Of a DNA stretch of 64,000 bases, positions 45,196 to 53,548 are shown piece by piece. Position numbers and translations under genes: made by a program. Origin of the DNA: Flavobacterium saccharophilum (GTDB taxonomy: Bacteria; Bacteroidota; Bacteroidia; Flavobacteriales; Flavobacteriaceae); the NCBI RefSeq assembly GCF_900142735.1, contig NZ_FRBY01000002.1:248001-312000 (forward strand), read 5' to 3'. The notes beneath the pieces are model-generated. The model was given only the letters and a program-made list of their open reading frames with translations. It was not told where the DNA came from and did not search any database. Numbering within the stretch: the first letter of the stretch is position 1; each line of letters begins with the position of its first letter.

Positions 45196-45762
45196 ATGAA
45201 AAATTCTCTTTTAAGCACAATAGCAAATCTTGATAAGCTGGGAAAAAATGCCATACGTGCTGGTATAGTTATCGTTTTTTTATGGATTGGCGGACTTAAA
45301 TTTTTTACTTATGAAGCCGACGGTATAGTACCTTTTGTGGCAAACAGTCCTTTTATGTCTTTTTTTTATCACAATCCATCTGAGTATAAACAATACAGCA
45401 ATAAGGAAGGGGAATTAATTACTGAAAATCATCAATGGAACATTCAAAACAATACGTATGCTTTTGCAAATGGCTTAGGAATTTTATTAATTGGTATTGC
45501 TTTCCTGGTTGCCATTCATAACTGGGCTCCTCTGGCAAGTATGTTTGGAAGTATAATGGTGTTTATTCTTACCATTGGTACCCTTTCATTTTTAGTGACA
45601 ACTCCTGAAAGCTGGGTGCCGCATTTGACAGATCAACAATATGGATTTCCTTATTTATCCGGACGTGGACGATTAGTACTAAAAGATGTTGTTATACTTG
45701 GAGCTTCATTAATTACAATGAGCCAGTCAGCATCACTTTATCTCAAAAGAAAAAATATATAA
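45196..45762 (+). CDS. DUF417 (YkgB/RclC-like) membrane protein
   Basis: 188 residues with four hydrophobic segments. Family marks are GIVIVFLWIGGLKFFTYEADGIVPFVANSPFMSFFY, ANGLGILLIG and GRGRLVLKDVVILGAS near the end. The E. coli relative RclC takes part in resistance to reactive chlorine species. It follows the AraC regulator and ends at a terminator. Confidence 0.93.
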   Translation: MKNSLLSTIANLDKLGKNAIRAGIVIVFLWIGGLKFFTYEADGIVPFVANSPFMSFFYHNPSEYKQYSNKEGELITENHQWNIQNNTYAFANGLGILLIGIAFLVAIHNWAPLASMFGSIMVFILTIGTLSFLVTTPESWVPHLTDQQYGFPYLSGRGRLVLKDVVILGASLITMSQSASLYLKRKNI

Positions 45763-45804
45763 ATTTGAGAATCAGAAAAATATTTCTCACAATTATCAAT
45801 TCAC

Positions 45805-45852
45805 AAAAAGCTATCAATCATTTATATTATAATGACTGATAGCTTTTTTTGA
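45805..45852 (+). terminator. Terminator after the DUF417 gene
   Basis: AAAAAGCTATCA (45805-45816) pairs perfectly with 45837-45848, followed by T. No other structure is seen in the gap to 46032. Confidence 0.85.
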
Positions 45853-46031
45853 TAAACTTATATATGATTTAAAAATATTATTGTCCAGGAAATATAAAAG
45901 ATTTGGAAAATGTTATATCATTTCATCATTACTTAAATCTTCACCTCTCATGTCTGTGATGATTAATTGATGCTCAACTGAAGTTAAAAATTGATTTATT
46001 TCTTTTAAAAGATTCTTCAATAGTGGCCTTA

Positions 46032-46385
46032 TTACAAACGTTTCAAAATTAGGGTACGTAAACGTTCCTCATGCACATCTCCCCAATTTCCTATAACTGC
46101 AATTACAGGAATTAGTGTTTTTCCAAAATCTGTCAGGCTGTACTCAACTTTCGGAGGCACAACAGGATAAATAACCTTTGATACTAGTTCATGTTCTTCT
46201 AATTCCTTCAGCTGAATATTTAAAACCCTGCGTGAAGCATCAGGTATTTTACGCTGCAGCTCACTTGGTCTTTGAAATCCTTCATTAATAAACCAAAGCA
46301 AACGTATCTTCCATTTACCATAAAGTACTTCACCTATTAGATCAAGTCCACAATTTAAATTCGGTATTGTTTTTCTCTCATACAT
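46032..46385 (-). CDS. HxlR family transcriptional regulator
   Basis: 117 residues: NCGLDLIGEVLYGKWKIRLLWFI with Cys12 in the usual sensor place, RRVLNIQLKELEEHELV, and YPVVPPKVEYSLTDFGKTLIPVI. Divergent from the SDR/NTF2 pair across a 135-base gap, so probably their regulator. Confidence 0.93.
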   Translation of the reverse strand: MYERKTIPNLNCGLDLIGEVLYGKWKIRLLWFINEGFQRPSELQRKIPDASRRVLNIQLKELEEHELVSKVIYPVVPPKVEYSLTDFGKTLIPVIAVIGNWGDVHEERLRTLILKRL

Positions 46386-46419
46386 ATTACAAAAGTAAAC
46401 CTATCTGCCAATTCTTGCA

Positions 46420-46442
46420 ATAGGGGAAAAATTTATCCCTAT
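46420..46442 (+). promoter_or_regulatory. Operator candidate between HxlR and SDR
   Basis: ATAGGG (46420-46425) and CCCTAT (46437-46442) form a 6-bp inverted repeat with an 11-base spacer, in the centre of the divergent intergenic region. Confidence 0.4.
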
Positions 46443-46520
46443 CTGAATCGTAAATCCGTACTTGTGAGAAACTTACATACTTCAGAAATTTGTACCTAAC
46501 AATTTTAAAACGAATACAAG

Positions 46521-47303
46521 ATGGATTATCAAAACGAATTATCAGGTAAAATTGCCTTAGTAACAGGAGGTACAAAAGGAGCCGGAAAGGCAATTGCAGA
46601 AAGACTGCTGCAAGCGGGCGCAACAGTAATTATTACTGCCAGAAACGCAGCAGAAAAAGAAAACAACAAACTGCATTTTATTTCTTCTGATTTAAGTACA
46701 GCCAAAGGAGCAGAAAAAGTAGTTAGTGAAGTTTTGTCCACTTATGGGAGATTAGACATTCTTGTAAACAATCTTGGTTCTTCAACAACACCCGCCGGTG
46801 GCTTCAGTGCGTTAACTGACGAAGATTGGATATCAACCCTACAAGCTAATTTACTTGCTCCTGTCAGACTTGACAGGGGATTTTTACCGCAAATGATCGA
46901 CCAGAAAAGTGGTGTTATTATTCACATCGCTTCCATTCAGGGCATATTGCCGCTATACGACTCTACTTTGCCTTACGCAGCTTCGAAAGCAGGATTGATC
47001 AATTACAGCAAAAGTTTATCGAAAGAAGTTACGCCAAAAGGTGTCCGCGTGCTAACTGTTTCGCCAGGATGGATAAATACAACAGCATCGATAGCTTGGT
47101 TGGGCGAGATCGCAAGAAATTCAAATACCACTGTAGAAGAAGCTCAGCAAGGTGTCATGGACGCATTGGGTGGAATACCTTATGGCAGGCCTGCCGAACC
47201 GGAAGAAGTAGCCGAATTGGTTGGCTTTTTAGTTTCACCAAGAGCCAGTTACTTAACAGGAACAAATTTTGTCATTGACGGTGGAACGGTACCAACAATT
47301 TAA
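46521..47303 (+). CDS. Short-chain dehydrogenase/reductase
   Basis: 260 residues, classical SDR. TGGTKGAGKAIAE (residues 15-27), LVNNLGSS, Ser in IIHIASIQG, Tyr/Lys in YAASK, and the C-terminal YLTGTNFVIDGGTVPT. Substrate not inferable. Followed 20 bases later by an NTF2-like gene and divergent from HxlR, a common electrophile-response layout. Confidence 0.95.
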   Translation: MDYQNELSGKIALVTGGTKGAGKAIAERLLQAGATVIITARNAAEKENNKLHFISSDLSTAKGAEKVVSEVLSTYGRLDILVNNLGSSTTPAGGFSALTDEDWISTLQANLLAPVRLDRGFLPQMIDQKSGVIIHIASIQGILPLYDSTLPYAASKAGLINYSKSLSKEVTPKGVRVLTVSPGWINTTASIAWLGEIARNSNTTVEEAQQGVMDALGGIPYGRPAEPEEVAELVGFLVSPRASYLTGTNFVIDGGTVPTI

Positions 47304-47323
47304 AAACTAAATATATCAAGATC

Positions 47324-47647
47324 ATGAAATTACCACAAGTAGTAGAGCGTTTCATTGAAACGCAACACATTTTCGACAGCAAAGCTTTCGCAGAATGTTT
47401 CACCGAATCTGCCATCGTTCATGACGAGGGAAAAACCCATAATGGCAAAGAAGAAATTCAACAGTGGATCAACCATGCGATGGAGGAGTATAAATCTGCG
47501 CTGGAACCACTTAATTATGAGCAATCTGAATCAAAAGGTGTCCTGACAGCAAATGTTTCCGGCACGTTTCCCGGCAGCCCTATCGTGTTGAAATTTCATT
47601 TTGATTTTAATAATGGACAAATTCAGGATTTAAAAGTAACAGATTAA
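47324..47647 (+). CDS. NTF2/SnoaL-like protein
   Basis: 107 residues. The NTF2 fold is suggested by VVERFIETQHIFDSKAFAECFTESAIVHDEGKTHNGKEEIQQWI and the closing VLKFHFDFNNGQIQDLKVTD strands. Stand-alone members may be small hydrolases, isomerases or ligand binders. Likely cotranscribed with the SDR. Confidence 0.88.
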   Translation: MKLPQVVERFIETQHIFDSKAFAECFTESAIVHDEGKTHNGKEEIQQWINHAMEEYKSALEPLNYEQSESKGVLTANVSGTFPGSPIVLKFHFDFNNGQIQDLKVTD

Positions 47648-47670
47648 AAGATAAAAGAGAGTGACTAATT

Positions 47671-47712
47671 AAAATGGCGCCAATTGAAGACAATTGGTGC
47701 CATTTTTTTTCA
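47671..47712 (+). terminator. Terminator of the repeated hairpin family (copy 4)
   Basis: AAAATGGCGCCAATTG (47671-47686), loop AAGA, complement at 47691-47706 with one G-T pair, then T-run. It ends the SDR/NTF2 operon and shares its loop and stem core with the hairpin at 15381. Confidence 0.85.
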
Positions 47713-48085
47713 TATAGTATCAAATAAGTAAGTTTGATTAATTTTTGCGGATCAGGTGCAAAAGTTAGCGATTAGATAAAAAGAGGATCAAAACGAAAAC
47801 CTGTTGAGTATAAAATTTAAACATAAATATTGCTTAGCCTGAAAAGGAAAAATTTTAAATTTCTAACACCTCTGAACTAAGATTTAAAAACTTTTATTTT
47901 TACATTGAAAGATTCTGCCGAAGCATTTGTACTTCTGTTATCAAAATAATTTAAAATCGTTTGATAATGATTCATAATTGTTCGGGAGACTTAAAAACAT
48001 AGAAATATTTTATGCAAAAACTCCATATTCAATATAATTATCCTTTGTCAAGCTCAATAGCTTATTTAAATATTTATGTACCTTA

Positions 48086-48109
48086 GCTAAAGTAAAGAAA
48101 TACTTTAGC
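48086..48109 (+). promoter_or_regulatory. Operator candidate upstream of the Crp-like gene
   Basis: GCTAAAGTA-N6-TACTTTAGC is a perfect 9-bp inverted repeat, 22 bases before the start codon at 48131. It has no T-run on either side, so an operator is more likely than a terminator. No second copy was found near the next gene. Confidence 0.55.
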
Positions 48110-48130
48110 AGCACTTTTACGCACTGTTAT

Positions 48131-48712
48131 ATGAAAGCACTTTTAAAACAAAATATTGCTAAACATATTTCTCTTTCAGAAAATGAAATAGAAGATTTTT
48201 GCAATTTATTTGAGCAAAAGTTAATCCCCAAAAAAAACTTTTTACTCAGAGAAGGCGAGATTTGCAAATTTGAAGGTTTTGTTACCAAAGGGCTTTTTCG
48301 GGTTTATCATATTGATAAAAATGGTTTTGAACAAATACTCTATTTTGCTATTGAAAATTGGTGGGTTACTGATATTGATAGTTTTACTACTGAAACCCCT
48401 TCACAACTTTTCATAGAAGCTCTCGAAGACAGCGAAGTGCTTGTAATTTCTAAAAAAGATAAGGAGTTTGCCTATGCTAATTTGCCTAAAATTGAAAAGC
48501 TATTTCGGGTAATGACACAAAAAACGCACGTTGCCCTTCAACGAAGAATGATAGATAACCTTAGTAAAACAGCAGAATCCCGCTATATAGAATTTACAGA
48601 AAAATACCCACAACTAATACAACGGCTTTCTAACATACAGATAGCTGCCTATCTGGGAATTACCAATGTTTTTTTGAGTAATATTCGAAAGAAAATCGCT
48701 GTCAAAAAATAA
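48131..48712 (+). CDS. Crp/Fnr family transcriptional regulator
   Basis: 193 residues: sensor barrel (about residues 30-115, with EICKFEGFVTKGLFRVYHIDK and FAIENWWVTDIDSF) and a helix-turn-helix LSNIQIAAYLGITNVFLSNIRKKI. No cAMP motif. Ninety bases upstream of an MBL-fold gene that it may control; a strong palindrome sits before its start. Confidence 0.9.
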   Translation: MKALLKQNIAKHISLSENEIEDFCNLFEQKLIPKKNFLLREGEICKFEGFVTKGLFRVYHIDKNGFEQILYFAIENWWVTDIDSFTTETPSQLFIEALEDSEVLVISKKDKEFAYANLPKIEKLFRVMTQKTHVALQRRMIDNLSKTAESRYIEFTEKYPQLIQRLSNIQIAAYLGITNVFLSNIRKKIAVKK

Positions 48713-48801
48713 GTTTTTCCTTTTATTTATTAAACTAGTTTAATGTTTTGAGATCGCATTACGTTCCATCTTTGCAGTGTTAATTTAAACCAACACACGA
48801 A

Positions 48802-49692
48802 ATGAAATACACTATCTCAAGAGTATTTATAACAATTTTAATTTTATTTACTATGGAATCACAAGCACAAGGTCTTAAAACAATTGAAACTAAAGATTTA
48901 AAACTTCAGGTTTACAACGCTTCAGAAAACAGTTTTGGTGTAGCATCGGTAATCGTTTCCGGAAAGACAGATGCAATTTTGATTGACGCTCAATTTACTT
49001 TGGCGGATGCCGAAAAAGTAGCGCAGGAGATTAAAGCAAGCGGCAAAAAATTAACCACCATTTTTGTTTCTCACGCAGATCCTGATTACTATTTTGGATT
49101 AGAGATATTTAAAAAATACTTCCCGGATGTTGTTGCTTATGCATCACCTGCTTCCGTAGAAGCAATTAAGGCTACGGCGCAAAAAAAATTAGACGTTTGG
49201 GGCGAACGATTAGGTAAAGCTATTACGTCAAATGTTGTTTTGCCACAAGTTTTAAAAGGAAACAGCATTGAACTGGAAGGTCAGAAATTAGAAATTGTTG
49301 GTTTGGAAGACTTTCCGAATAAAACTTTTGTATGGATTCCTTCTATCAATGCAGTTCTAGGCGGAATTAATGTTTTTGGAACTAGTTTCCATCTTTGGAT
49401 GGCGGATGCTCAAACTGCTGAAGCCCGCAAAAACTGGATTGCCGTATTAGATAAAATCTCGGCTTTGAAACCTGAAATTGTAATTCCGGCTCATGCCAAT
49501 TCCAATTCTCCATTTGATATCGCTGCTGTAAATCACACCAAAAGTTACATTCAATTCTACGAAGAGGCTTTGAAAACCAATAAAACATCAGAAGCTTTAA
49601 TTACTTCTTTGAAAACAAAATATCCAACACTTACTTTTGAAACTGCCTTAATGATTGGTGCAAAAGTGAATACTGGAGAAATGAAATGGTAA
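48802..49692 (+). CDS. MBL-fold metallo-hydrolase-like secreted protein with altered metal motif
   Basis: 296 residues with a signal peptide (cleavage near SQAQG). The fold is clear (DAILIDAQFTLADAEKVAQEI, then FVSHADPDYYFGLEIFKKYF). The canonical HxHxDH reads H-A-D-P-D-Y here, so the second His and the last His are replaced. A later VIPAHANS keeps one His. Metal binding may be lost or changed; relatives with intact motifs are esterases or lactonases. Overlaps the next gene by 7 bases. Confidence 0.85.
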   Translation: MKYTISRVFITILILFTMESQAQGLKTIETKDLKLQVYNASENSFGVASVIVSGKTDAILIDAQFTLADAEKVAQEIKASGKKLTTIFVSHADPDYYFGLEIFKKYFPDVVAYASPASVEAIKATAQKKLDVWGERLGKAITSNVVLPQVLKGNSIELEGQKLEIVGLEDFPNKTFVWIPSINAVLGGINVFGTSFHLWMADAQTAEARKNWIAVLDKISALKPEIVIPAHANSNSPFDIAAVNHTKSYIQFYEEALKTNKTSEALITSLKTKYPTLTFETALMIGAKVNTGEMKW

Positions 49693-50147
49693 AATCAATC
49701 ATTTACAACCTGATGGCACTCTTTGTATTTTCAGGCTGTTCTTTAAACAAAAAGACAATGACAAATCTTGAAATAGTAAAAAGCACTTACGAAGGCAAAA
49801 CTTCGGAAGAAAATGGTCGTAATTTAGCTAAGTATGTTGTCGAAGATATTTCGTGGACAGAAGCTAAAGGTTTTCCGTATGCAGGAACTTACATTGGCTT
49901 AGAAAATGTAACTCAAAATGTCTTTAGCCGATTAGGAAGCGAATGGATTGATTACAAATTTACTCCTGAAGATTACGTTGCCAGCGATGATAAAGTAGTC
50001 GCTTACGGAACTTACACGGGAACCTATAAAATTACAGGTAAATCATTCACCGCCAGAGTGGCTCACATTTGGAAACTTAAAGATAGTAAAATTATCAGTT
50101 TCGAACAGTTTGTCGATAGCCAGTCTGTAAATGATGCTGTGAAATAA
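49686..50147 (+). CDS. SnoaL/NTF2-like lipoprotein
   Basis: 153 residues. Lipoprotein signal with Cys18 in LFVFSGCSLNK. The mature domain is NTF2-like (LEIVKSTYEGKTSEENGRNL, ISWTEAKGFPYAGTYIG, and the late WKLKDSKIISFEQFVDS). The 7-base overlap with the MBL-fold gene suggests coupled translation; both are exported and may act together. Confidence 0.88.
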   Translation: MVKSIIYNLMALFVFSGCSLNKKTMTNLEIVKSTYEGKTSEENGRNLAKYVVEDISWTEAKGFPYAGTYIGLENVTQNVFSRLGSEWIDYKFTPEDYVASDDKVVAYGTYTGTYKITGKSFTARVAHIWKLKDSKIISFEQFVDSQSVNDAVK

Positions 50148-50172
50148 AGCCCTATTTTTAGTTTTAAATATA

Positions 50173-50206
50173 AAAACCGTTGATGAATGTCAACGGTTTT
50201 TTTTGA
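50173..50206 (+). terminator. Terminator between convergent operons
   Basis: AAAACCGTTGA (50173-50183) pairs with 50190-50200, followed by T; the A-run on the other side allows use by the minus-strand hydrolase operon too. Confidence 0.8.
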
Positions 50207-50214
50207 TCTGGTTT

Positions 50215-51261
50215 TTATTTCAAATGTTCCTTAAAAAAATCATCTAATTTATCAAAAGGAATTACCTCTACTTTGTCATACAAATCAACGTGAACTGCAT
50301 TAGGGATAATTATTAATTGTTTTGGTTCATTTGCTACTTTAAAAATATCTTCACTAAAATATCTTGAGTGCGCCTTTTCTCCGGCGATTAAAAGCATTGG
50401 TCGTGGCGAAATTTCTTTTACATAAGCTAATATTGGCATATTCATAAAAGAGATCGGATTGGTTACCAGCCAAGCTCCATTTGAATTCACAGAATTGACG
50501 TGAAAACCACGCGGCGTTCTGTAATAATCAAAATATTCTTTTACAAATTGTGGCTCATCGCCTTTCAATTTTTCCGGCAAATTTCTTGGACCAACTGTCG
50601 GTTTTCCATTTTCGGCATCTTTCCAACGTTGCTGACCTAAATTCTCTAATGTTTTGGTTCTTTGTTCCAGAGTTACTGAATCATTATATCCTTTTGACAT
50701 TACCCTGGTCATATCATACAAACTTGTCGTGGCAACGGCTTTTACTCGTTTATCAATAGCAGTTGCATTTAAAGCAAAACCGCCAAAACCACAAATCCCG
50801 ATGATACCAATTTTATTTCTGTCTACCTTTTCTTGTAATCCTAAAAAATCAACCGCAGCGCTGAAATCTTCTGTATTGATTTCCGGAGAGGCCAGATTTC
50901 TTGGTTCGCCTGCGCTTTCACCTGTGTAAGATGGGTCAAAAGCCAAAGCTATAAAACCACGTTCTGCCATTTGGGTGGCATATAATCCAGACGATTGTTG
51001 TTTCACCGCTCCAAACGGTCCGCTGATGGCTAATGCTGACAACTTTTCATTTCCTGTATTTTTCGGAAGATATAAATCACCGCTTAAAGTAATGCCGTAG
51101 CGATTTTTGAAGCTCACTTTTTGACGTATTACTTTGTTACTAAGTTGAAATGTATAATGTTCTTTTGATATATTCATTTTTTCTAAATTTGATTGTACTT
51201 TTTGTGCAGATACAAGCCCTGTTATCAGGAATAATATTGCGATTGCGAATGTTTTTTTCAT
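50215..51261 (-). CDS. Alpha/beta hydrolase (dienelactone hydrolase-like), secreted
   Basis: 348 residues with a signal peptide (cleavage near VSAQK). The hydrolase fold has GRGFIALAFD-like ERGFIALAFDPSYTG, the nucleophile elbow IGICGFGGFAL with Cys rather than Ser at the nucleophile place (as in dienelactone hydrolase), and a late PNAVHVDLYD with the catalytic His. Substrate unknown. It is last in the leftward set of AraC, acetyltransferase, cyclophilin-like and hydrolase genes. Confidence 0.88.
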   Translation of the reverse strand: MKKTFAIAILFLITGLVSAQKVQSNLEKMNISKEHYTFQLSNKVIRQKVSFKNRYGITLSGDLYLPKNTGNEKLSALAISGPFGAVKQQSSGLYATQMAERGFIALAFDPSYTGESAGEPRNLASPEINTEDFSAAVDFLGLQEKVDRNKIGIIGICGFGGFALNATAIDKRVKAVATTSLYDMTRVMSKGYNDSVTLEQRTKTLENLGQQRWKDAENGKPTVGPRNLPEKLKGDEPQFVKEYFDYYRTPRGFHVNSVNSNGAWLVTNPISFMNMPILAYVKEISPRPMLLIAGEKAHSRYFSEDIFKVANEPKQLIIIPNAVHVDLYDKVEVIPFDKLDDFFKEHLK

Positions 51262-51309
51262 TTTCTTTTGAATTATTTTTAAACTTATATTTTTCCTAAT
51301 AATTTAATT

Positions 51310-51792
51310 TTAATTGTTTTCAAGTTTCACAGCTACATTTCCGGCACCCAGTGCAGTAGCAAGACCTACAGGATTGTCAATATATCCGAGTTTTGTATAA
51401 CTATAGGAAGTGTTGAAGCTTTTATAAAAAAGCACCAGCACATTGTCCCCGTAAAGCATTAAATCGCCCGCTTTGATATCTCCTCCAACTGAAGCATTTA
51501 CTGAAAACGAACCAGGGAAATCATAGTACTTTTCATTACCATTAAGTTCGGTCATATTTAGGGTCAGCGGGAGCATTGCTTTCAATTCTGCTGCACTTGG
51601 GTTGTTATACAATGTTGCCGTAAAAACTGTTGTACCAATTGTAATTTTCATCTTAGTTGTTGAAATAGTATCGTTATTTCCATTCTCATTATTTTCTCCT
51701 GGATCTCTTTCATTGTCATTGCTGCAGCTCGCATTACAAAAAGAAAAAGCAAAAAGCATAGCGATAACTGCTACTAAAGATTTTAACTTCAT
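51310..51792 (-). CDS. Cyclophilin-like fold lipoprotein
   Basis: 160 residues. Lipoprotein-like signal with Cys23 in FCNASCSNDNE, an acidic linker, then the cyclophilin-like fold (MKITIGTTVFTATLYNNPSAAELKAMLPLTL, YYDFPGSFS, GDLMLYGDNVLVLFYKSF, LGYIDNP). Members of this fold lack prolyl isomerase residues. Located 48 bases after the hydrolase and 11 bases before the acetyltransferase in the same operon. Confidence 0.88.
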   Translation of the reverse strand: MKLKSLVAVIAMLFAFSFCNASCSNDNERDPGENNENGNNDTISTTKMKITIGTTVFTATLYNNPSAAELKAMLPLTLNMTELNGNEKYYDFPGSFSVNASVGGDIKAGDLMLYGDNVLVLFYKSFNTSYSYTKLGYIDNPVGLATALGAGNVAVKLENN

Positions 51793-51803
51793 AATTATCT
51801 CTT

Positions 51804-52400
51804 TTAAGGTTGAATATTTTTAATGAATTTTGCAGGAATTCCGCCAACAATGGTATTATCGGGAACATCTTTAGAGACTACTGCTCCTGCTGCGACAACT
51901 GCATTTTCTCCAATTGTTACGCCCGGCAAAATCGTAGCATTGGCTCCAATCCATGCATTTTTTTTGATGAGAATTGGTTTACCTGTTAGTCCTTTTCTTT
52001 CCTCAGGATTTAGCGGATGATTTTCGGTAATGAGACTGACTTTAGGACCTATTAAAACATCGTCTTCAATGGTAATTCCACCTAATGCCAAAAAGGTGCA
52101 GTCAAAATTGATAAATACGTTTTTACCAATTGTAATATGTTTTCCACAATTGATATAAAGAGGTGTAAATACAGTAACATCCTGAAGTTCTTTATCTAAG
52201 ATTTTGCTTAGTATCTGCGTGATTTCTTCAGGATTTACAGTATTATTCATCTGATTAAGTAATGCTTTCACAGCGAATGCTTCGGCTCTCAATCTGCCTA
52301 TTTGCGAATCATTTGGAAGTATGGTTTCACCGATTAAAAGTCTCTCAAAAATATCTTTTTGAAATGGTACGGTATCGGAAATAAGGTTTGAATCTGACAT
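51804..52400 (-). CDS. Maltose O-acetyltransferase-like (LbH hexapeptide) enzyme
   Basis: 198 residues. N-terminal lid helix region ([37 protein letters not shown]) then the left-handed beta helix with hexapeptide repeats ([36 protein letters not shown], then [19 protein letters not shown]). Such enzymes acetylate sugars with acetyl-CoA; the motif His is in ENHPLNPE. First of the leftward set after AraC. Confidence 0.93.
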   Translation of the reverse strand: MSDSNLISDTVPFQKDIFERLLIGETILPNDSQIGRLRAEAFAVKALLNQMNNTVNPEEITQILSKILDKELQDVTVFTPLYINCGKHITIGKNVFINFDCTFLALGGITIEDDVLIGPKVSLITENHPLNPEERKGLTGKPILIKKNAWIGANATILPGVTIGENAVVAAGAVVSKDVPDNTIVGGIPAKFIKNIQP

Positions 52401-52485
52401 AATATTTGAATTAAATAACCAGATACAAAGGTAAGACTGCCTTTAAGCAAGGTAGTAACGATTATCAAACCAAAGATTAAGAAAT

Positions 52486-53364
52486 TCAAACTTCCGATTG
52501 ACGAAATGCAGAAGGATTGGTGCCGGTATTCTTTTTGAAGAAATTATTAAAGTAGGTTGGATAGTCAAACCCAAGTGCATAGCCAATTTCAGAAACACTC
52601 CAATCAGTATGGAGCAATAGCGCTTTGGCTTCTGTGATAATCCGCTCAGTAATATGAGTCGTTGTCGATTTCCCGGTTACTTCTTTTACAGCCCGATTCA
52701 GGTAATTGACATGCACATTCAAATGTTGTGCATAATGTTGTGCTGTTCTTATTTGAAGTGGATTAGAAGTAGTTTCAATTGGAAATTGTCTTTCCAATAA
52801 TTCCAAAAATACAGATGACAATCTGGTAGATGCATTCTTATTTTGTTCGAAATTATCAGAAGGTTCCATCTTTAAAGATTCATGGATAATAAGACTGATG
52901 TAATTGCGAATCAACTCATCTTTAAACACATAATCACTTTCCTGTTCGGTAATCATTTTATGAAAAATAGTATTGAGAAAACCTCTTTGCTCTTCTGTGA
53001 TTTTCAAAACGGGTGTTCCGCCAATTTTAAAAAAAGACGATTGCTGCAGACTTTCGGAACGCTCGGCGTTTTTAAAAAACTCTTCTGAAAATAAAATAGT
53101 ATAACCAGTATAAGTTGTTGAAATAGTTTCCCATGAATATGGAATGTGAGGATTTCCAAAAAAAAGAATCGTACCCACCTGCTCATAGGTCCTATCAGAA
53201 TAATGAATCTTGCTTTTACCTGTTGTCAGGCAGATTTTATAGAACTCCTTTCTGCTGTACGTTCTGGTTTCTGCACCATCATCTTCTATCTGGAATGCTT
53301 TAAATCCTTGCAGTTTCAGTTCATTATTAAACACGGAAACTTCTCTTACTATCTTCTCTTTCAT
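52486..53364 (-). CDS. AraC family transcriptional regulator
   Basis: 292 residues: N-terminal cupin-like sensor (residues 1-150, with HIPYSWETISTTYTGY) and a C-terminal double helix-turn-helix (LNVHVNYLNRAVKEVTGKSTTTHI, then WSVSEIGYALGFDYPTYFNNFFKKNTGTNP). It is 85 bases upstream of the acetyltransferase operon on the same strand and likely controls it. Confidence 0.93.
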   Translation of the reverse strand: MKEKIVREVSVFNNELKLQGFKAFQIEDDGAETRTYSRKEFYKICLTTGKSKIHYSDRTYEQVGTILFFGNPHIPYSWETISTTYTGYTILFSEEFFKNAERSESLQQSSFFKIGGTPVLKITEEQRGFLNTIFHKMITEQESDYVFKDELIRNYISLIIHESLKMEPSDNFEQNKNASTRLSSVFLELLERQFPIETTSNPLQIRTAQHYAQHLNVHVNYLNRAVKEVTGKSTTTHITERIITEAKALLLHTDWSVSEIGYALGFDYPTYFNNFFKKNTGTNPSAFRQSEV

Positions 53365-53512
53365 TTTACAAAGTTAAGAAATTCAAACTTGTTTAAAACC
53401 CTTAATTTTTAACTCTTACTCTTTTTGAAAGCAAATAATTAAATTATTTAAAAGAAGAAGGAGAAACAAAACTGATCAAAAACTAAGCGAATTTAAAATT
53501 ATTATTAAAAAA

Positions 53513-53544
53513 TGAACACTGTTCAAAAAATATACATATCTTTG
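53513..53544 (+). promoter_or_regulatory. TetR operator 1 and promoter of the efflux regulator
   Basis: TGAAC-N3-GTTCA (53513-53525) lies just upstream of -7 box TATCTTTG (53537-53544), which ends four bases before the ATG of the TetR gene. The same operator pattern precedes the tolC-type gene. Confidence 0.65.
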
Positions 53545-53548
53545 CGGC

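Larger units (their letters stand above)
47648..48130. other. Intergenic stretch with terminator and palindrome
   Basis: Contains the hairpin at 47671-47712 and the palindrome at 48086-48109, both listed separately. I see nothing else in the AT-rich remainder. Confidence 0.6.
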
